Shown: positions 44,043 through 53,111, counted from the first letter of the stretch. The stretch is 64,000 nucleotides of DNA from Actibacterium pelagium (GCF_002285415.1 NZ_NSBU01000007.1:436501-500500); one strand, 5' to 3'. Notes: generated from the sequence alone by a model not told the origin. Numbers and translations: made by a program.

Positions 44043-45599
44043 GTGTCAGCTCGGATTTCGGCAGACTCAGCGATGGGTCGCATCGTAGGCGAGGGCGAAG
44101 TCGCGTTTTTGGACTTGCGCGAGGCCGGCCCCTTCTCCGAAGGCCATCCCTTTTTCGCCGTGCCATGCCCTTGGAGCCGGTTCGAGGAGCGTGTGGTGGC
44201 GCTTGTACCCCGTCGGGATGTGCCGGTCATTCTGATCGACGGAGGCGACGGAATAGCCGAGCTCGCCGCTCGGTCGCTGGAATGCCTTGGATATTCAGAT
44301 GTGTCGTTCGTCGAGGGAGGGGTGCCAGGTTGGTCCGAGGCTGGGTTCACTAATTTCAAGGGAGTTCACGTTCCGTCGAAAACACTTGGCGAATTGGCCG
44401 AGGAGCATCTGCATCCCAGAAGCCTTGGACCCGACGCGCTTTCTCAGTGGCGCGACGAAGGGCGACCCTTTCAGTTCTACGATTGTCGTCCCGCCGCTGA
44501 ACACATGAAAATGACCGTTCCGGGGACCACCTACCTCCCGAACGGAGAGCTCTTGCATCGTCTGGAAACTCTGCCGGCCGAAACGCCTATCGTCGTGACC
44601 TGCGCGGGACGGACCCGCGGAATCATCGGCGCCGCAAGCGTCGGTCTGGTTGCGCCCGACCGCGAGATTTTCTGGTTGGAAGATGGCACTCAGGGCTGGC
44701 GGCTCTCGGGGCGTGAACTGGCCCACGACCTGCCCGAGGAAAAGTTGCCAGCGCTGAATGACGGCGCCGCCGCTGCTACTGAAGCGCGCTCCTTGAAGTT
44801 CTTGGCGCGTGAAGGCCTTGAAATGCTCGAGGCGCCGGAGGTCGATGCGCTTTGCTCCGAGAATGGGGTGACGACATATCTTTTCGACGTGCGCGCGCCA
44901 GAGGAGGCGAGACGTGATCCGTTGCCGGGATTTGCCGCGGTGCCGGTCGTTAGCCTTGTTCAGGCAACGGACCAAGAAATCGGTGTCTGGCGTGCCCGCG
45001 TGATCCTCGCCGACGATCTCGGTTTGCGGGGGGCGATCGCCGCTTATTGGCTGCGCGCGCTTGGCTTTCAGACCTTCGTTGTCCGGACATCCGACGCCCT
45101 GCGCGGAAGAAGTGTCGCTCCGAAACCTACCGCGGTCGCCGAACGGGTTCTGCGGATCAGCGCGGCAGAGGCGCTCGCGGATTTCGAGACTGGCAATGCT
45201 CGGCTTGTGGATGTCAGGCCTTCGGGCGATTTTGCGACGGGACATGTCAGGGGTTCGATCTGGACTATTCGACCGCGATTGCATGATTTGCCGTCCGACA
45301 TCGGTCGGCTCCACCTGGTCGGCGATGAGACGGCTCGGGCCGATCTTGCTGCTTTCACGCTGCGGTCCACTGGCGCCTTTGATGCCGCCGTCGTCGATGG
45401 TGGGATGACGGCGTTGACGGCGGCCGGGGCCGAAATCGAAACGTCCAGCCCCATGCCACTTTCCGAAGCCTTGGATATCACGAGTTTTGCCGACGGCCGC
45501 CACCGGGGAAACCTGAAGGCATCGCAGCTTTACCTCGCGTGGGAAAAAGGGCTCGTGGGGCAACTCAGCGATACCGAGCGCGGCTTGTTCAGGATATGA
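44043..45599 (+). CDS. Multi-domain rhodanese-like protein
   Basis: 518 residues from a GTG at 44043. Four rhodanese-like units can be traced: about 10-105 (EGEVAFLDLREAGPF...VEGGVPGW), 125-235 (FYDCRPAAEHMKMTVPG...VVTCAGRTRG...LEDGTQGWRLSG), 265-345 (TYLFDVRAPEEAR...) and 375-455 (ARLVDVRPSGDFATGHVRGS...VDGGM). Only the second has the active-site Cys (CAGRTRG); the others lack it. It would move sulfane sulfur, or the inactive units may be structural. Its place after MmgE/PrpD genes hints at sulfur in the substrate or in the PLP enzyme step. Confidence 0.85.
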   Translation: MSARISADSAMGRIVGEGEVAFLDLREAGPFSEGHPFFAVPCPWSRFEERVVALVPRRDVPVILIDGGDGIAELAARSLECLGYSDVSFVEGGVPGWSEAGFTNFKGVHVPSKTLGELAEEHLHPRSLGPDALSQWRDEGRPFQFYDCRPAAEHMKMTVPGTTYLPNGELLHRLETLPAETPIVVTCAGRTRGIIGAASVGLVAPDREIFWLEDGTQGWRLSGRELAHDLPEEKLPALNDGAAAATEARSLKFLAREGLEMLEAPEVDALCSENGVTTYLFDVRAPEEARRDPLPGFAAVPVVSLVQATDQEIGVWRARVILADDLGLRGAIAAYWLRALGFQTFVVRTSDALRGRSVAPKPTAVAERVLRISAAEALADFETGNARLVDVRPSGDFATGHVRGSIWTIRPRLHDLPSDIGRLHLVGDETARADLAAFTLRSTGAFDAAVVDGGMTALTAAGAEIETSSPMPLSEALDITSFADGRHRGNLKASQLYLAWEKGLVGQLSDTERGLFRI

Positions 45600-45749
45600 T
45601 GAAATGCCTTGGTCGATTTCGACGCCCTTCAGCATGCCTGCGACGCGGTTGGCAACACAAGCGCCCGAGGGATTCAGGACTGCTGATACACTAACTCACC
45701 CACTGGTTCGCTCAGTAGACACCGAACCCTATTCCGAAAGGGAAGACGC

Positions 45750-46472
45750 ATGACGGAAAAGACAACCGAACTCGACGCGGCCGCCATCGAGACGCTGAAG
45801 AGCGTCACAACCGCGACGCTTACCACGATCCTGCTTAAGAAAGGCCTTCGGAATGTGTGGATTCGGGGTGCCAACCCAATCCACGACAAACAGGAACGCG
45901 TTGTTGGACCGGCCTTTACCTTCCGGTTCGTGCCAGCCCGTGAAGATCTTGCCACGCCAGCCAGTTGGGGCAGCCCGATTTCCACACGTGCCGCGATCGA
46001 ATCTATGCCCGAGGGGGCTTTTGCGGTGATCGATTCAATGGGTGTCGCCGATGCAGGCGTTTTCGGTGACATCCTCTGCGCACGCATGATGAAAAGAAAG
46101 GCGGCGGGCCTTGTGACCGACGGGGTTGTACGCGATCTGATGGGTGTCCTTGGCACCGACCTGCCGGTTTGGTGCCGGGGCGCGGCCGCGCCGCCCTCGG
46201 TTGCGGGTCTTACATTCGTCGGCTGGGATGAGACGATCGGTTGTGGCGGGGTTTGCGTGATCCCCGGAGACACCATCGTCGCCGATCTGGATGGAGCGGT
46301 GGTGATCCCTGCGGCTTTTCTGGGCGAAGTTCTCGAGGAGGCTGTCGAACAGGAGCGGATGGAAGGCTGGATCGTGTCAGAGGTCGAGCGTGGAGAAAAA
46401 CTCCCGGGTCTCTATCCCATGAACGCCGAGACGAAGGCGCGCTACGAGGCGTGGAAAAAAGAGAATAGCTAG
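45750..46472 (+). CDS. RraA-like / HMG-CHA aldolase family protein
   Basis: 240 residues, ATG after GGGAAG. The RraA fold motifs are VVGPAFTFRFVP, IDSMGVADAGVFGDILCARMMKRKAAGLVTDGVVRDL and DTIVADLDGAVVIP. The GD...DG.VRD set is that of class II 4-hydroxy-4-methyl-2-oxoglutarate / 4-carboxy-4-hydroxy-2-oxoadipate aldolases (LigK/GalC type), where Arg and Asp hold pyruvate and a divalent metal. RraA RNase regulators share the fold but usually lack the extra C-terminal part seen here. A retro-aldol step releasing pyruvate or oxaloacetate is the likely role. Confidence 0.82.
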   Translation: MTEKTTELDAAAIETLKSVTTATLTTILLKKGLRNVWIRGANPIHDKQERVVGPAFTFRFVPAREDLATPASWGSPISTRAAIESMPEGAFAVIDSMGVADAGVFGDILCARMMKRKAAGLVTDGVVRDLMGVLGTDLPVWCRGAAAPPSVAGLTFVGWDETIGCGGVCVIPGDTIVADLDGAVVIPAAFLGEVLEEAVEQERMEGWIVSEVERGEKLPGLYPMNAETKARYEAWKKENS

Positions 46473-47535
46473 ACGGCAGGGTCAAAATATGAGGACTGGG
46501 GCGGAGGGCTTTCCGTTACCATCTTGTCAGTGGAGGTTGGCTTAAGTGAGGGAAGGGCAGTCTTGTAACCTTCCCCTATGACCAAGGGCGCCCGAAACAG
46601 GTAGATCAATACCAGCCCCGAAATCATGTGCCTGGCGGTCATGCTTTATTTGCGATGCCTACTCTCGCTTCGTAACGTGGGATATCTGCTGCTCAAACGG
46701 AACTTAGGTCAGGAAGGCGAAGGTGGGTAAGGATAAGTAACGAAGCCACGTGCTAAGACTGTTGAGCTGAAATTTCTCAGCTACGCATGATCAGCCTGAG
46801 GTCATCACGATGGACAAGTTCCGGTTTTCCTGCACAGGCGAAGCCTTCAGAAATTCGCTGCCGTCCATGCCTTTGCCAGGAACCACTTCAACTAGGAGCG
46901 CGGCCTCTTTAGCAGATCACGATTAATGGCCAGCCGTTCCGGTGCCAGTGACGAGCCGAGCGGTCTTAATACAGCATAAAGGACAGAGCGACTTTCCAAG
47001 TGGAGACTTTTCCGAATTAGTCTGCCAGCACCGCCAATATCATTGCTTATTGTGATGTTATTTTGGAGAACAGTGGCAGTCTAATTGGGCCCGTCCCCTA
47101 AATTTGTAGCCTGTAAGGCATGAATGAATTCGCGTTACTTGTTGTTTCAAACGGGTCCGATGGTTTGGTTGCTGGTCAATTAGGAGGGGTCTTTGGTACG
47201 GAAGCGTCTTCTCTTAAAAAATTATGAAAAAGAGTACTAGGGTGAGACGACTTGGTCTTAGTACGCAATATCGTACAACCCAAAGAGTGCTATACTAGTC
47301 GAAATACCCGGCTTGCCCCGATATCTTGGAGGGGCCCAAAATCGAACCTGCCAAGTTAAGCCTTGCCATGCGAGTTTTTGGTGCGACCTCCAATCCAGCA
47401 GGGGTGCGATCGTCGTTCTCTTATTTGGTTATTAGGCAAATTGTTATTCGAATTCGGGAGGCCCTCGCGATACGAGTGCGGTCGTCTGGCCACGGATCGC
47501 CTTAACGGGCAGATGGCCCTATAGATTTTTTGTTT
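46473..47535. other. Gene-poor kilobase between two catabolic loci
   Basis: No complete gene is recognised on either strand. Base composition is more AT-rich and irregular than in the flanks. A stop-bounded fragment at 46791-46916 (minus) looks like part of a response-regulator receiver domain. The only other start-to-stop frame looked at, 35 codons at 47120, has no support. It may be the decayed edge of the upstream catabolic block. Confidence 0.6.
46791..46916 (-). pseudogene. Possible receiver-domain remnant
   Basis: Forty-one codons without a stop read ...LLVEVVPGKGMDGSEFLKAS...NLSIVMTSG, echoing the phospho-acceptor, MDG and (V/I)MTSG parts of CheY-like domains. It has no upstream half and is cut off by stops on both sides. 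The match is by eye and short, so chance is possible. Confidence 0.25.
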
Positions 47536-48480
47536 CTAAAGTTGACTGGGTAAAAACTTTGAACCTTTCCACGCTAATCGCAGCTCTTCTCGCAGCCATT
47601 TGTGGGCCGGGTCTTCGTTGAAGCGTCTGTGCCAGATCAGATGGTTCGCGACTGGAGCGACCTCTAGGGGAACAGGGGCAATTGTCAGCGGATAGCGTTG
47701 GGTCAGGTAATCTGCCGTCAGGTGTGTGAACACGCCGATCAGATCCGACCCCAACAGCAGTTCTGGTACGATGGTGAAATTCATCACGGTCGCTGCGATC
47801 GTGCGGGTCAGTCCATGACGTTCAAGAACGGTATCGAACACCGCCCGTTGATCGCCGGTCGAGCTGACGACCAGATGCCCGTACTCCAGAATATCCGTCA
47901 ATGTTGGCATTTTACTACCAGCGAGAAGCGGGTGATCCGATCGGCACAGACAGACGAAGACATCCTCGAACGCAAGCAGGCGTTCGATATGTGGGGGGGT
48001 CTGCTCGAACCAGCCTAGGGCCAAGGCAATGTCTCCGCCTTCGATAAGGCGGATCGCATAGTCCCGGTCAGTTGTGCGCAGCTGCAAGCCAACCTTTGGC
48101 GCGATCTGCCCCAGTCTTCGCATCAATGGCAGGAACACGGGCAGGCTGATCCTATCAGGCGCGCCCACGACGAAATGGGCCTCGGCGGTGTGTGGATCGA
48201 AGGCATCGGGCTTGATGATGCTCTCTTCCGTTTCATGCAACAGCCGCGCGACCGTTCCGGCCAGCGCAACGGCCCGAGGTGTCGGGCTGAGCCCCTCCGG
48301 AGTGCGCACGAATAACGGGTCCTCCAAACGATCGCGCAACCGCTTCAGAGCGTTGGAGATCGCAGACTGGGTTCGACCAAGCCGCTCTCCTGCGCGGGTC
48401 ACGCTTCGTTCTTCCATAAGAACGTGAAAGACAACAAGTAGATTTAGGTCGAAATTATGAAACAAAATCAATCCCTTCAT
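47536..48480 (-). CDS. LysR-family regulator of the lactonase operon
   Basis: 314 residues from the ATG at 48480; an upstream TTG (48507) is possible. NodD-like type: NFDLNLLVVFHVLMEERSVTRAGERLGRTQSAISNALKRLRDRLEDPLFVR, then an effector domain. It is divergent from the LigI-like operon, the usual arrangement for a LysR activator of aromatic or lactone breakdown. An inverted repeat ACAAAATCA/TGATTTTGT (48462-48498) spans its start and could be its own site. Confidence 0.9.
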   Translation of the reverse strand: MKGLILFHNFDLNLLVVFHVLMEERSVTRAGERLGRTQSAISNALKRLRDRLEDPLFVRTPEGLSPTPRAVALAGTVARLLHETEESIIKPDAFDPHTAEAHFVVGAPDRISLPVFLPLMRRLGQIAPKVGLQLRTTDRDYAIRLIEGGDIALALGWFEQTPPHIERLLAFEDVFVCLCRSDHPLLAGSKMPTLTDILEYGHLVVSSTGDQRAVFDTVLERHGLTRTIAATVMNFTIVPELLLGSDLIGVFTHLTADYLTQRYPLTIAPVPLEVAPVANHLIWHRRFNEDPAHKWLREELRLAWKGSKFLPSQL

Positions 48481-48572
48481 TAATTTGAATGATTTTGTAT
48501 AACACAACTATTAATTTTACAAATGCTCAGAGGCGAGACAGACTTGAGGGACTAAAGAGAGGACTCAAGACT

Positions 48573-49481
48573 ATGAACGACGCTTCGGGCAACTTATTGG
48601 CCGCCGACAAGGATTATATTCCCTTCTGTCCGGCACCGTCCAAGCCTGACTTTACCCCGCCCGAGGGCGCCGTGGATGCGCATTGCCATGTCTTTGGTCC
48701 AGCAACAGAGTTCCCCTATGCGCCAGAGCGGAAGTACACGCCAGTTGATGCGCCGGCAGAACGCCTGTTTGCGCTGCGTGATCATCTGGGTTTTACGCGC
48801 AACGTCATCGTGCAGGCGACCTGCCATGGCGCCGACAACAGCGCGATGCTGGCCGCTATTGCGCAATCGGATGGCCGGGCCCGCGGGGTGGCCGTGGTTG
48901 ACGAGAATATCTCGACCTCCGATCTGACAAAACTGCACGAAGGTGGCATTCGCGGCGTGCGCTTTAACTTTTTGAAACGTCTGGTCGGTGATGCACCGAT
49001 TGACCGGTACCGCCGGATTGCTGAACGGGTTGCGGATCTTGGGTGGCACATCGTGATCTACTTTGAATCGCAAGAGCTGGACGATCTAGAAGACTTCATC
49101 CGTTCATTGCCCGGCACGATCGTCATCGATCACATGGGGCGCCCAGAGGTCGAAAAAGGGGTCGAGGGCACCGGCTTTGCAAAGGTGCGCAAGTTGATGG
49201 AAGACCCGCGTTTTTGGATCAAAGTGTCGTGCCCAGAACGGCTGTCTGTCGCTGGACCGCCCTATGCGGATGTGGTGCCCTTTGCGCGCAAGTTGGTCGC
49301 CGACTACCCCGATCGCGTACTGTGGGGGACCGACTGGCCTCACCCCAACATGCGTTCACACATGCCCGATGACGGGGGTCTGGTCGATATCATTCCCCAG
49401 ATTGCGCCGACTGCGCAGGCCCAGCAAAAGTTGCTGGTTACAAACCCCATGCGCCTGTACTGGCCCGAGGAGGCGTCCTGA
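48573..49481 (+). CDS. LigI-like amidohydrolase (2-pyrone-4,6-dicarboxylate lactonase family)
   Basis: 302 residues from the ATG at 48573. Amidohydrolase TIM barrel: VDAHCHVFGPATEFPYAPERKYTPVDAP (HxH metal motif), RNVIVQATCHGADNSAML, RGVAVVDENIS, IVIDHMGRP and VLWGTDWPHPN (catalytic Asp). The YAPERKYTP region and overall length match LigI, which opens 2-pyrone-4,6-dicarboxylate in protocatechuate 4,5-cleavage; 4-sulfomuconolactone hydrolases are close relatives. It starts an operon with a TRAP-TAXI transporter and a dienelactone hydrolase. Confidence 0.85.
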   Translation: MNDASGNLLAADKDYIPFCPAPSKPDFTPPEGAVDAHCHVFGPATEFPYAPERKYTPVDAPAERLFALRDHLGFTRNVIVQATCHGADNSAMLAAIAQSDGRARGVAVVDENISTSDLTKLHEGGIRGVRFNFLKRLVGDAPIDRYRRIAERVADLGWHIVIYFESQELDDLEDFIRSLPGTIVIDHMGRPEVEKGVEGTGFAKVRKLMEDPRFWIKVSCPERLSVAGPPYADVVPFARKLVADYPDRVLWGTDWPHPNMRSHMPDDGGLVDIIPQIAPTAQAQQKLLVTNPMRLYWPEEAS

Positions 49482-51406
49482 TGACCGAGCATCAAGACAC
49501 CCCTTGGGTCCGCTGGACCATTGCAACGCTGGCGACGGTCATGTGTGTGGCCTGCATCCTGTGGAACCTTGAAGTACACACCCGGCTTGGCTTCGCGCTT
49601 CTGCGTCAACAGTACATGGCCCTGCAACTGGGGCTGGCCTTAGCGATTGCCTTTCTGCGCTTTGGCTGGCGCGGCGAGGTCGTGGGACGGCCTTCGATCC
49701 TTGATATCGGGATTGCGGTGACCTGTCTGGGCGTTCTTTTGTACGCGGCCTATGACTTTGTCTGGCTGCTGAAAGAACAGTTCTATCGCCCGTGGCAAAT
49801 CACCATGATCGGCGCGGTCGTCGTCTTTGCCGTGATGGAGGGCATCCGTCGCCGGGCAGGCATGATGCTGTATTTCATTGTCGGCGTGTTTTTGGTCTAT
49901 GCCCTGTTTGCAGACAAGGTTCCCGGGCGCTTGATCGGTCGCGAATTGTCCCCGCAACGGCTGGTGGATTACGTGGGCTTTGACAGCTCGGCGGTGTTTT
50001 CGCTGCCCTTGGCTGTCGGCACTATCACTGTTTTGCTGTTCGTGTTTTTCGGCCAGTTGCTGTTCGCCGCTGGCGGCGGCGCCTTCTTTACCGACCTTGC
50101 CATGGCCGCCACCGGGCGTTCCCGCGGGGGGAGCGCAAAGATCGCTGTTGTGGGATCTGCGCTTTTCGGGTCGATTTCTGGCAGCGCGGTGTCGAACGTA
50201 GCGACCACCGGCGTGATCACCATCCCACTGATGCAACGCGGGGGCTATTCGAAAGAAGATGCCGGCGCGATCGAGGCCGTAGCCTCGACCGGTGGGCAGT
50301 TGACCCCGCCGATCATGGGCGCGGCGGCCTTTCTGATGGCCGAATTTCTGGACATCCCATACGCCACCGTCGCCGGGGCCGCGCTGTTGCCCGCGATCCT
50401 ATACTACTTGGGGGTTTTCCTGCAGGTCGACCTGATCGCCGTGCGCGACGGGATCAAAGCGCCAGAGGATGACGGCATGACCGTTCGGCGCGTGCTATCA
50501 GATGGTTGGCACTTCCTCGTCCCATTCGCTGTGTTGCTAGGTTCTCTGTTCTGGCTGCGGGCGGACCCCGAAGATTCCGCACTGTATGCCTCGGTCGCTA
50601 TTGTCGTGGTGGGGTTCCTGCGTGGCTATCGCGGTACCCGGTTAAGCCCTTCGACACTGTTCAATGTCTTCGTGCAGACAGGTGTCTCGATGGTCGAGCT
50701 GATCCTTGTGGTCGCAGCTGCAGGCTTTGTGATCGGGGTTCTCAACATCACCGGCCTTGGCTTCGCGCTGACGCTTCTATTGGTAGACTCGGTTGGATCC
50801 AGCCTTGTTCTGCTGCTACTGATTTCGGCGGTTGTCTGCATCATCCTTGGTATGGGGATGCCTACCTCTGGCGTCTATGTCCTGCTGGCTGCACTTGTCG
50901 CTCCGTCCTTGGTCGAGGCGGGTGTCGCCCCGATCGCGGCGCATCTGTTCATCCTGTATTTCGGGATGATGTCGATGATCACCCCGCCGGTGGCGCTTGC
51001 CGCCTTTGCCGCAGCGGCGATCTCTAAAGCAGGGGCATTGACCACCGGACTGGCCGCTATGCGGATTGGTTGGGCAGCGTTTATCCTGCCGTTTGCGTTT
51101 GTCTCGACACCCGCGCTGCTGTTCGAAGGTAGTTTGGTCGAGACAATTTTCGCAGGCCTGCTGACCGCAGTTGGGATCTTTGCCGTTACAACCGGGATCA
51201 CCGGCTATTGGGGGCGCCCCCTGCCCATGGTCCTGCGCTTGGTCTTTACCGTCCTTGGCGCGCTGGCATTGCCGCTTGGGTTTGTCGATCTACCGACGCT
51301 CGCCCACGCTGCGGCAGCGGCCGGGGCCATCTTGCTGGCCGTCGGGCTGCTTTTCTCAGCGCCCCGCGCTTCAGACACCAATCACACGAACCAACAGAAC
51401 GTTTAA
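49481..51406 (+). CDS. TRAP transporter fused permease (4TM/12TM)
   Basis: 641 residues with about 16-17 membrane helices: a small-subunit-like N-terminal part, then the DctM domain with FGSISGSAVSNVATTGVITIPLM, ASTGGQLTPPIMGAAAFLMAEFLDIPY and GMGMPTSGVYVLLAALVAPSLVEAG. Fused permeases pair with TAXI-type binding proteins, and the next gene is one. TGATG overlap with the lactonase stop shows coupling. It imports an organic acid with sodium. Confidence 0.93.
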   Translation: MTEHQDTPWVRWTIATLATVMCVACILWNLEVHTRLGFALLRQQYMALQLGLALAIAFLRFGWRGEVVGRPSILDIGIAVTCLGVLLYAAYDFVWLLKEQFYRPWQITMIGAVVVFAVMEGIRRRAGMMLYFIVGVFLVYALFADKVPGRLIGRELSPQRLVDYVGFDSSAVFSLPLAVGTITVLLFVFFGQLLFAAGGGAFFTDLAMAATGRSRGGSAKIAVVGSALFGSISGSAVSNVATTGVITIPLMQRGGYSKEDAGAIEAVASTGGQLTPPIMGAAAFLMAEFLDIPYATVAGAALLPAILYYLGVFLQVDLIAVRDGIKAPEDDGMTVRRVLSDGWHFLVPFAVLLGSLFWLRADPEDSALYASVAIVVVGFLRGYRGTRLSPSTLFNVFVQTGVSMVELILVVAAAGFVIGVLNITGLGFALTLLLVDSVGSSLVLLLLISAVVCIILGMGMPTSGVYVLLAALVAPSLVEAGVAPIAAHLFILYFGMMSMITPPVALAAFAAAAISKAGALTTGLAAMRIGWAAFILPFAFVSTPALLFEGSLVETIFAGLLTAVGIFAVTTGITGYWGRPLPMVLRLVFTVLGALALPLGFVDLPTLAHAAAAAGAILLAVGLLFSAPRASDTNHTNQQNV

Positions 51407-51421
51407 TCCAGGGAGGAAATC

Positions 51422-52390
51422 ATGAACGAACTGAAAACACTCACCATTGCCGGGCTGATGGGCCTTGGGCTTGCGGCAAGCGCGAATGCGCAGGTCGTCA
51501 CCATGGCCACCGGCGCGCAGGGCTCTTTGGCCTATAACTCGGGGCAAGCGGTTGCACGCGTCGCCAATGACGAAGGCATCACCGTGCGCACACAGCCCTT
51601 GGTCGGCTATATGGCCCTGATCCAGGCGGGTGAAGTGGACTTTGGATTTGCCAACGGGGTCGAGGTCGGTTTCGCCTATACAGGCACCGGCAACTTTGAC
51701 CGCGAGCATCCGAACGTGCGCCTTGTCGGCACCATGTTCAACCTGACCACCGGGATCATGGCGCCTTGCGATCTGGGCCTGTCCTCTGTTTCGGACCTGG
51801 CAGGCAAAACCGACCTGCGCATCGCGTCGGAATACACTTCGTCGACGATTATCCCCTATTACATCTCGGGCGCACTGGCGACCGGTGGACTTAGCTATGA
51901 CGACTTCAAGAATGTCCCCGTGTCCAGCTTTGTCGCCGGGATCAATGCACTTGGCGATGGCTTGGTCGATATCGCGCTGGTCAGCCTGAACGCAGGCGCC
52001 GGGCAGCAGGCATCCGTCAAACTGAAGGATCGTGGTGGGCTTTGCTACATCTCGCTCAACGATAGCGACGAAGCTGAAGCGGCATTCAAAGAGTTCCTTG
52101 CCGCGGGCTCTATCGCAAGCCTTCCGCAGAATGAAAAAATCAACGGTCTGGGTCAGTCCGGTGCGAACCTGATGCGTATCCCGTGGATGCTGCTGACCAG
52201 CGCCGATGTCTCGGATGATCTGGTCTATGATCTTGTCAAAGCCGTGGCAGAGAACAAGGAAAAGCTGGTTGATGCCTTCCCGCTGTTCCGCAGCGCCAAT
52301 GCCGAGAAGATGGCACCAGCGAACGAGACACCATACCACCCCGGTGCGCTTCGCTATTACGAAGAAGCTGGCATCAGCGTCGGCCAATGA
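51422..52390 (+). CDS. TAXI-family TRAP solute-binding protein
   Basis: 322 residues after GGGAGG. A signal peptide (LTIAGLMGLGLAASANAQ) ends near residue 24. Then comes the TAXI fold: VTMATGAQGSLAYNSGQAVARVAN, VGYMALIQAGEVDFGFANGVEV, VRLVGTMFNLTTGIMAPCDLGLSSVSDLAGK. Two Cys (in APCDLG and GLCYIS) could form a disulfide. It captures the substrate for the fused permease. A terminator follows before the last gene. Confidence 0.92.
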   Translation: MNELKTLTIAGLMGLGLAASANAQVVTMATGAQGSLAYNSGQAVARVANDEGITVRTQPLVGYMALIQAGEVDFGFANGVEVGFAYTGTGNFDREHPNVRLVGTMFNLTTGIMAPCDLGLSSVSDLAGKTDLRIASEYTSSTIIPYYISGALATGGLSYDDFKNVPVSSFVAGINALGDGLVDIALVSLNAGAGQQASVKLKDRGGLCYISLNDSDEAEAAFKEFLAAGSIASLPQNEKINGLGQSGANLMRIPWMLLTSADVSDDLVYDLVKAVAENKEKLVDAFPLFRSANAEKMAPANETPYHPGALRYYEEAGISVGQ

Positions 52391-52397
52391 CACTGAC

Positions 52398-52425
52398 GGC
52401 CCCGCCTTTGCGCGGGGCCATTTTC
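52398..52425 (+). terminator. Terminator (possibly partial) after the TAXI gene
   Basis: Stem GGCCCCGC/GCGGGGCC (8 bp, loop CTTTGC) followed by ATTTTC. High binding-protein yield with lower downstream expression is a common use of such a hairpin. Confidence 0.75.
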
Positions 52426-52448
52426 AACTTCAAAGGAAAACACATCAC

Positions 52449-53111
52449 ATGTTGACCACGATTACCGCCTCTGATGGCCACAGCCTTGACTGCTGGATGG
52501 TTGATGCCGAGGGCCCCGCAAAGGGTGGCATCGTCATCCTGCAAGAAATCTTCGGGATCACCGACCAGTTAAAAGGTGTGGCGGATCGCTATGCGCAACT
52601 GGGATACAACGTTGCCATTCCCGCGCTGTTTGACCGCCAGGAACGCGGCGCCGTTATCCCGTTTGACAAAGGGCCAGTGGGTCGTGACCTGATGCTTGCT
52701 GCAAAGCTGGAAAACACGATGAAAGACGTGGATGCCGCCGTTACCGCCTTGGCAAACAAGGGTGGCCGCGTCGGCGTTATCGGGTTCTGTTGGGGCGGTG
52801 GACTTGCGCTGCGTGCCGCGCAGAAATCCGACGTCGCAGCAGCCGTGGCATTTTATGGTACGCGCCTGCCGCAATATCTGGATGCCCCCCTACAGGCGCC
52901 TTTCCTTGGCCATTTCGGAGAGACAGACGATCACGTGCCGCCTGAAATGCTGGCTGAAGCCAAGGCCTACCTTCCCGAGATGGAGGTCCACATGTACGAC
53001 GCTGGGCACGCATTCGCCAACGACGCGCGCCCCAGCTACGTCGCAGACGCGGCCGAGGTTGCCCATCAACGTACTGCGGAATTTCTGTCAAAACACGTTG
53101 CGCAAAACTGA
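52449..53111 (+). CDS. Dienelactone hydrolase family protein
   Basis: 220 residues from the ATG at 52449. Alpha/beta hydrolase with the Cys-Asp-His triad of dienelactone hydrolases: Cys in VIGFCWGGGLA, Asp in GETDDHVPPE, His in DAGHAFAND; the IVILQEIFGITDQLKGVADRYA segment is typical, with the Glu that shields the Cys. It would open a lactone ring such as carboxymethylenebutenolide. Together with the LigI-like protein it suggests two ring-opening activities in one operon. Confidence 0.9.
   Translation: MLTTITASDGHSLDCWMVDAEGPAKGGIVILQEIFGITDQLKGVADRYAQLGYNVAIPALFDRQERGAVIPFDKGPVGRDLMLAAKLENTMKDVDAAVTALANKGGRVGVIGFCWGGGLALRAAQKSDVAAAVAFYGTRLPQYLDAPLQAPFLGHFGETDDHVPPEMLAEAKAYLPEMEVHMYDAGHAFANDARPSYVADAAEVAHQRTAEFLSKHVAQN

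Noticed and set aside
44295-45635. A 446-codon minus-strand open frame over the rhodanese gene
   Set aside because: Antisense shadow; the plus-strand product has clear rhodanese motifs.
47120-47227. 35-codon frame starting MNEFALLVVSNG in the gene-poor kilobase
   Set aside because: No ribosome site, no recognisable sequence, expected by chance in this much non-coding DNA.
19152-47535. A tRNA-Ser attachment-site repeat closing an island
   Set aside because: No second copy of the tRNA 3' end was seen by eye, and no integrase; kept only as a hypothesis.
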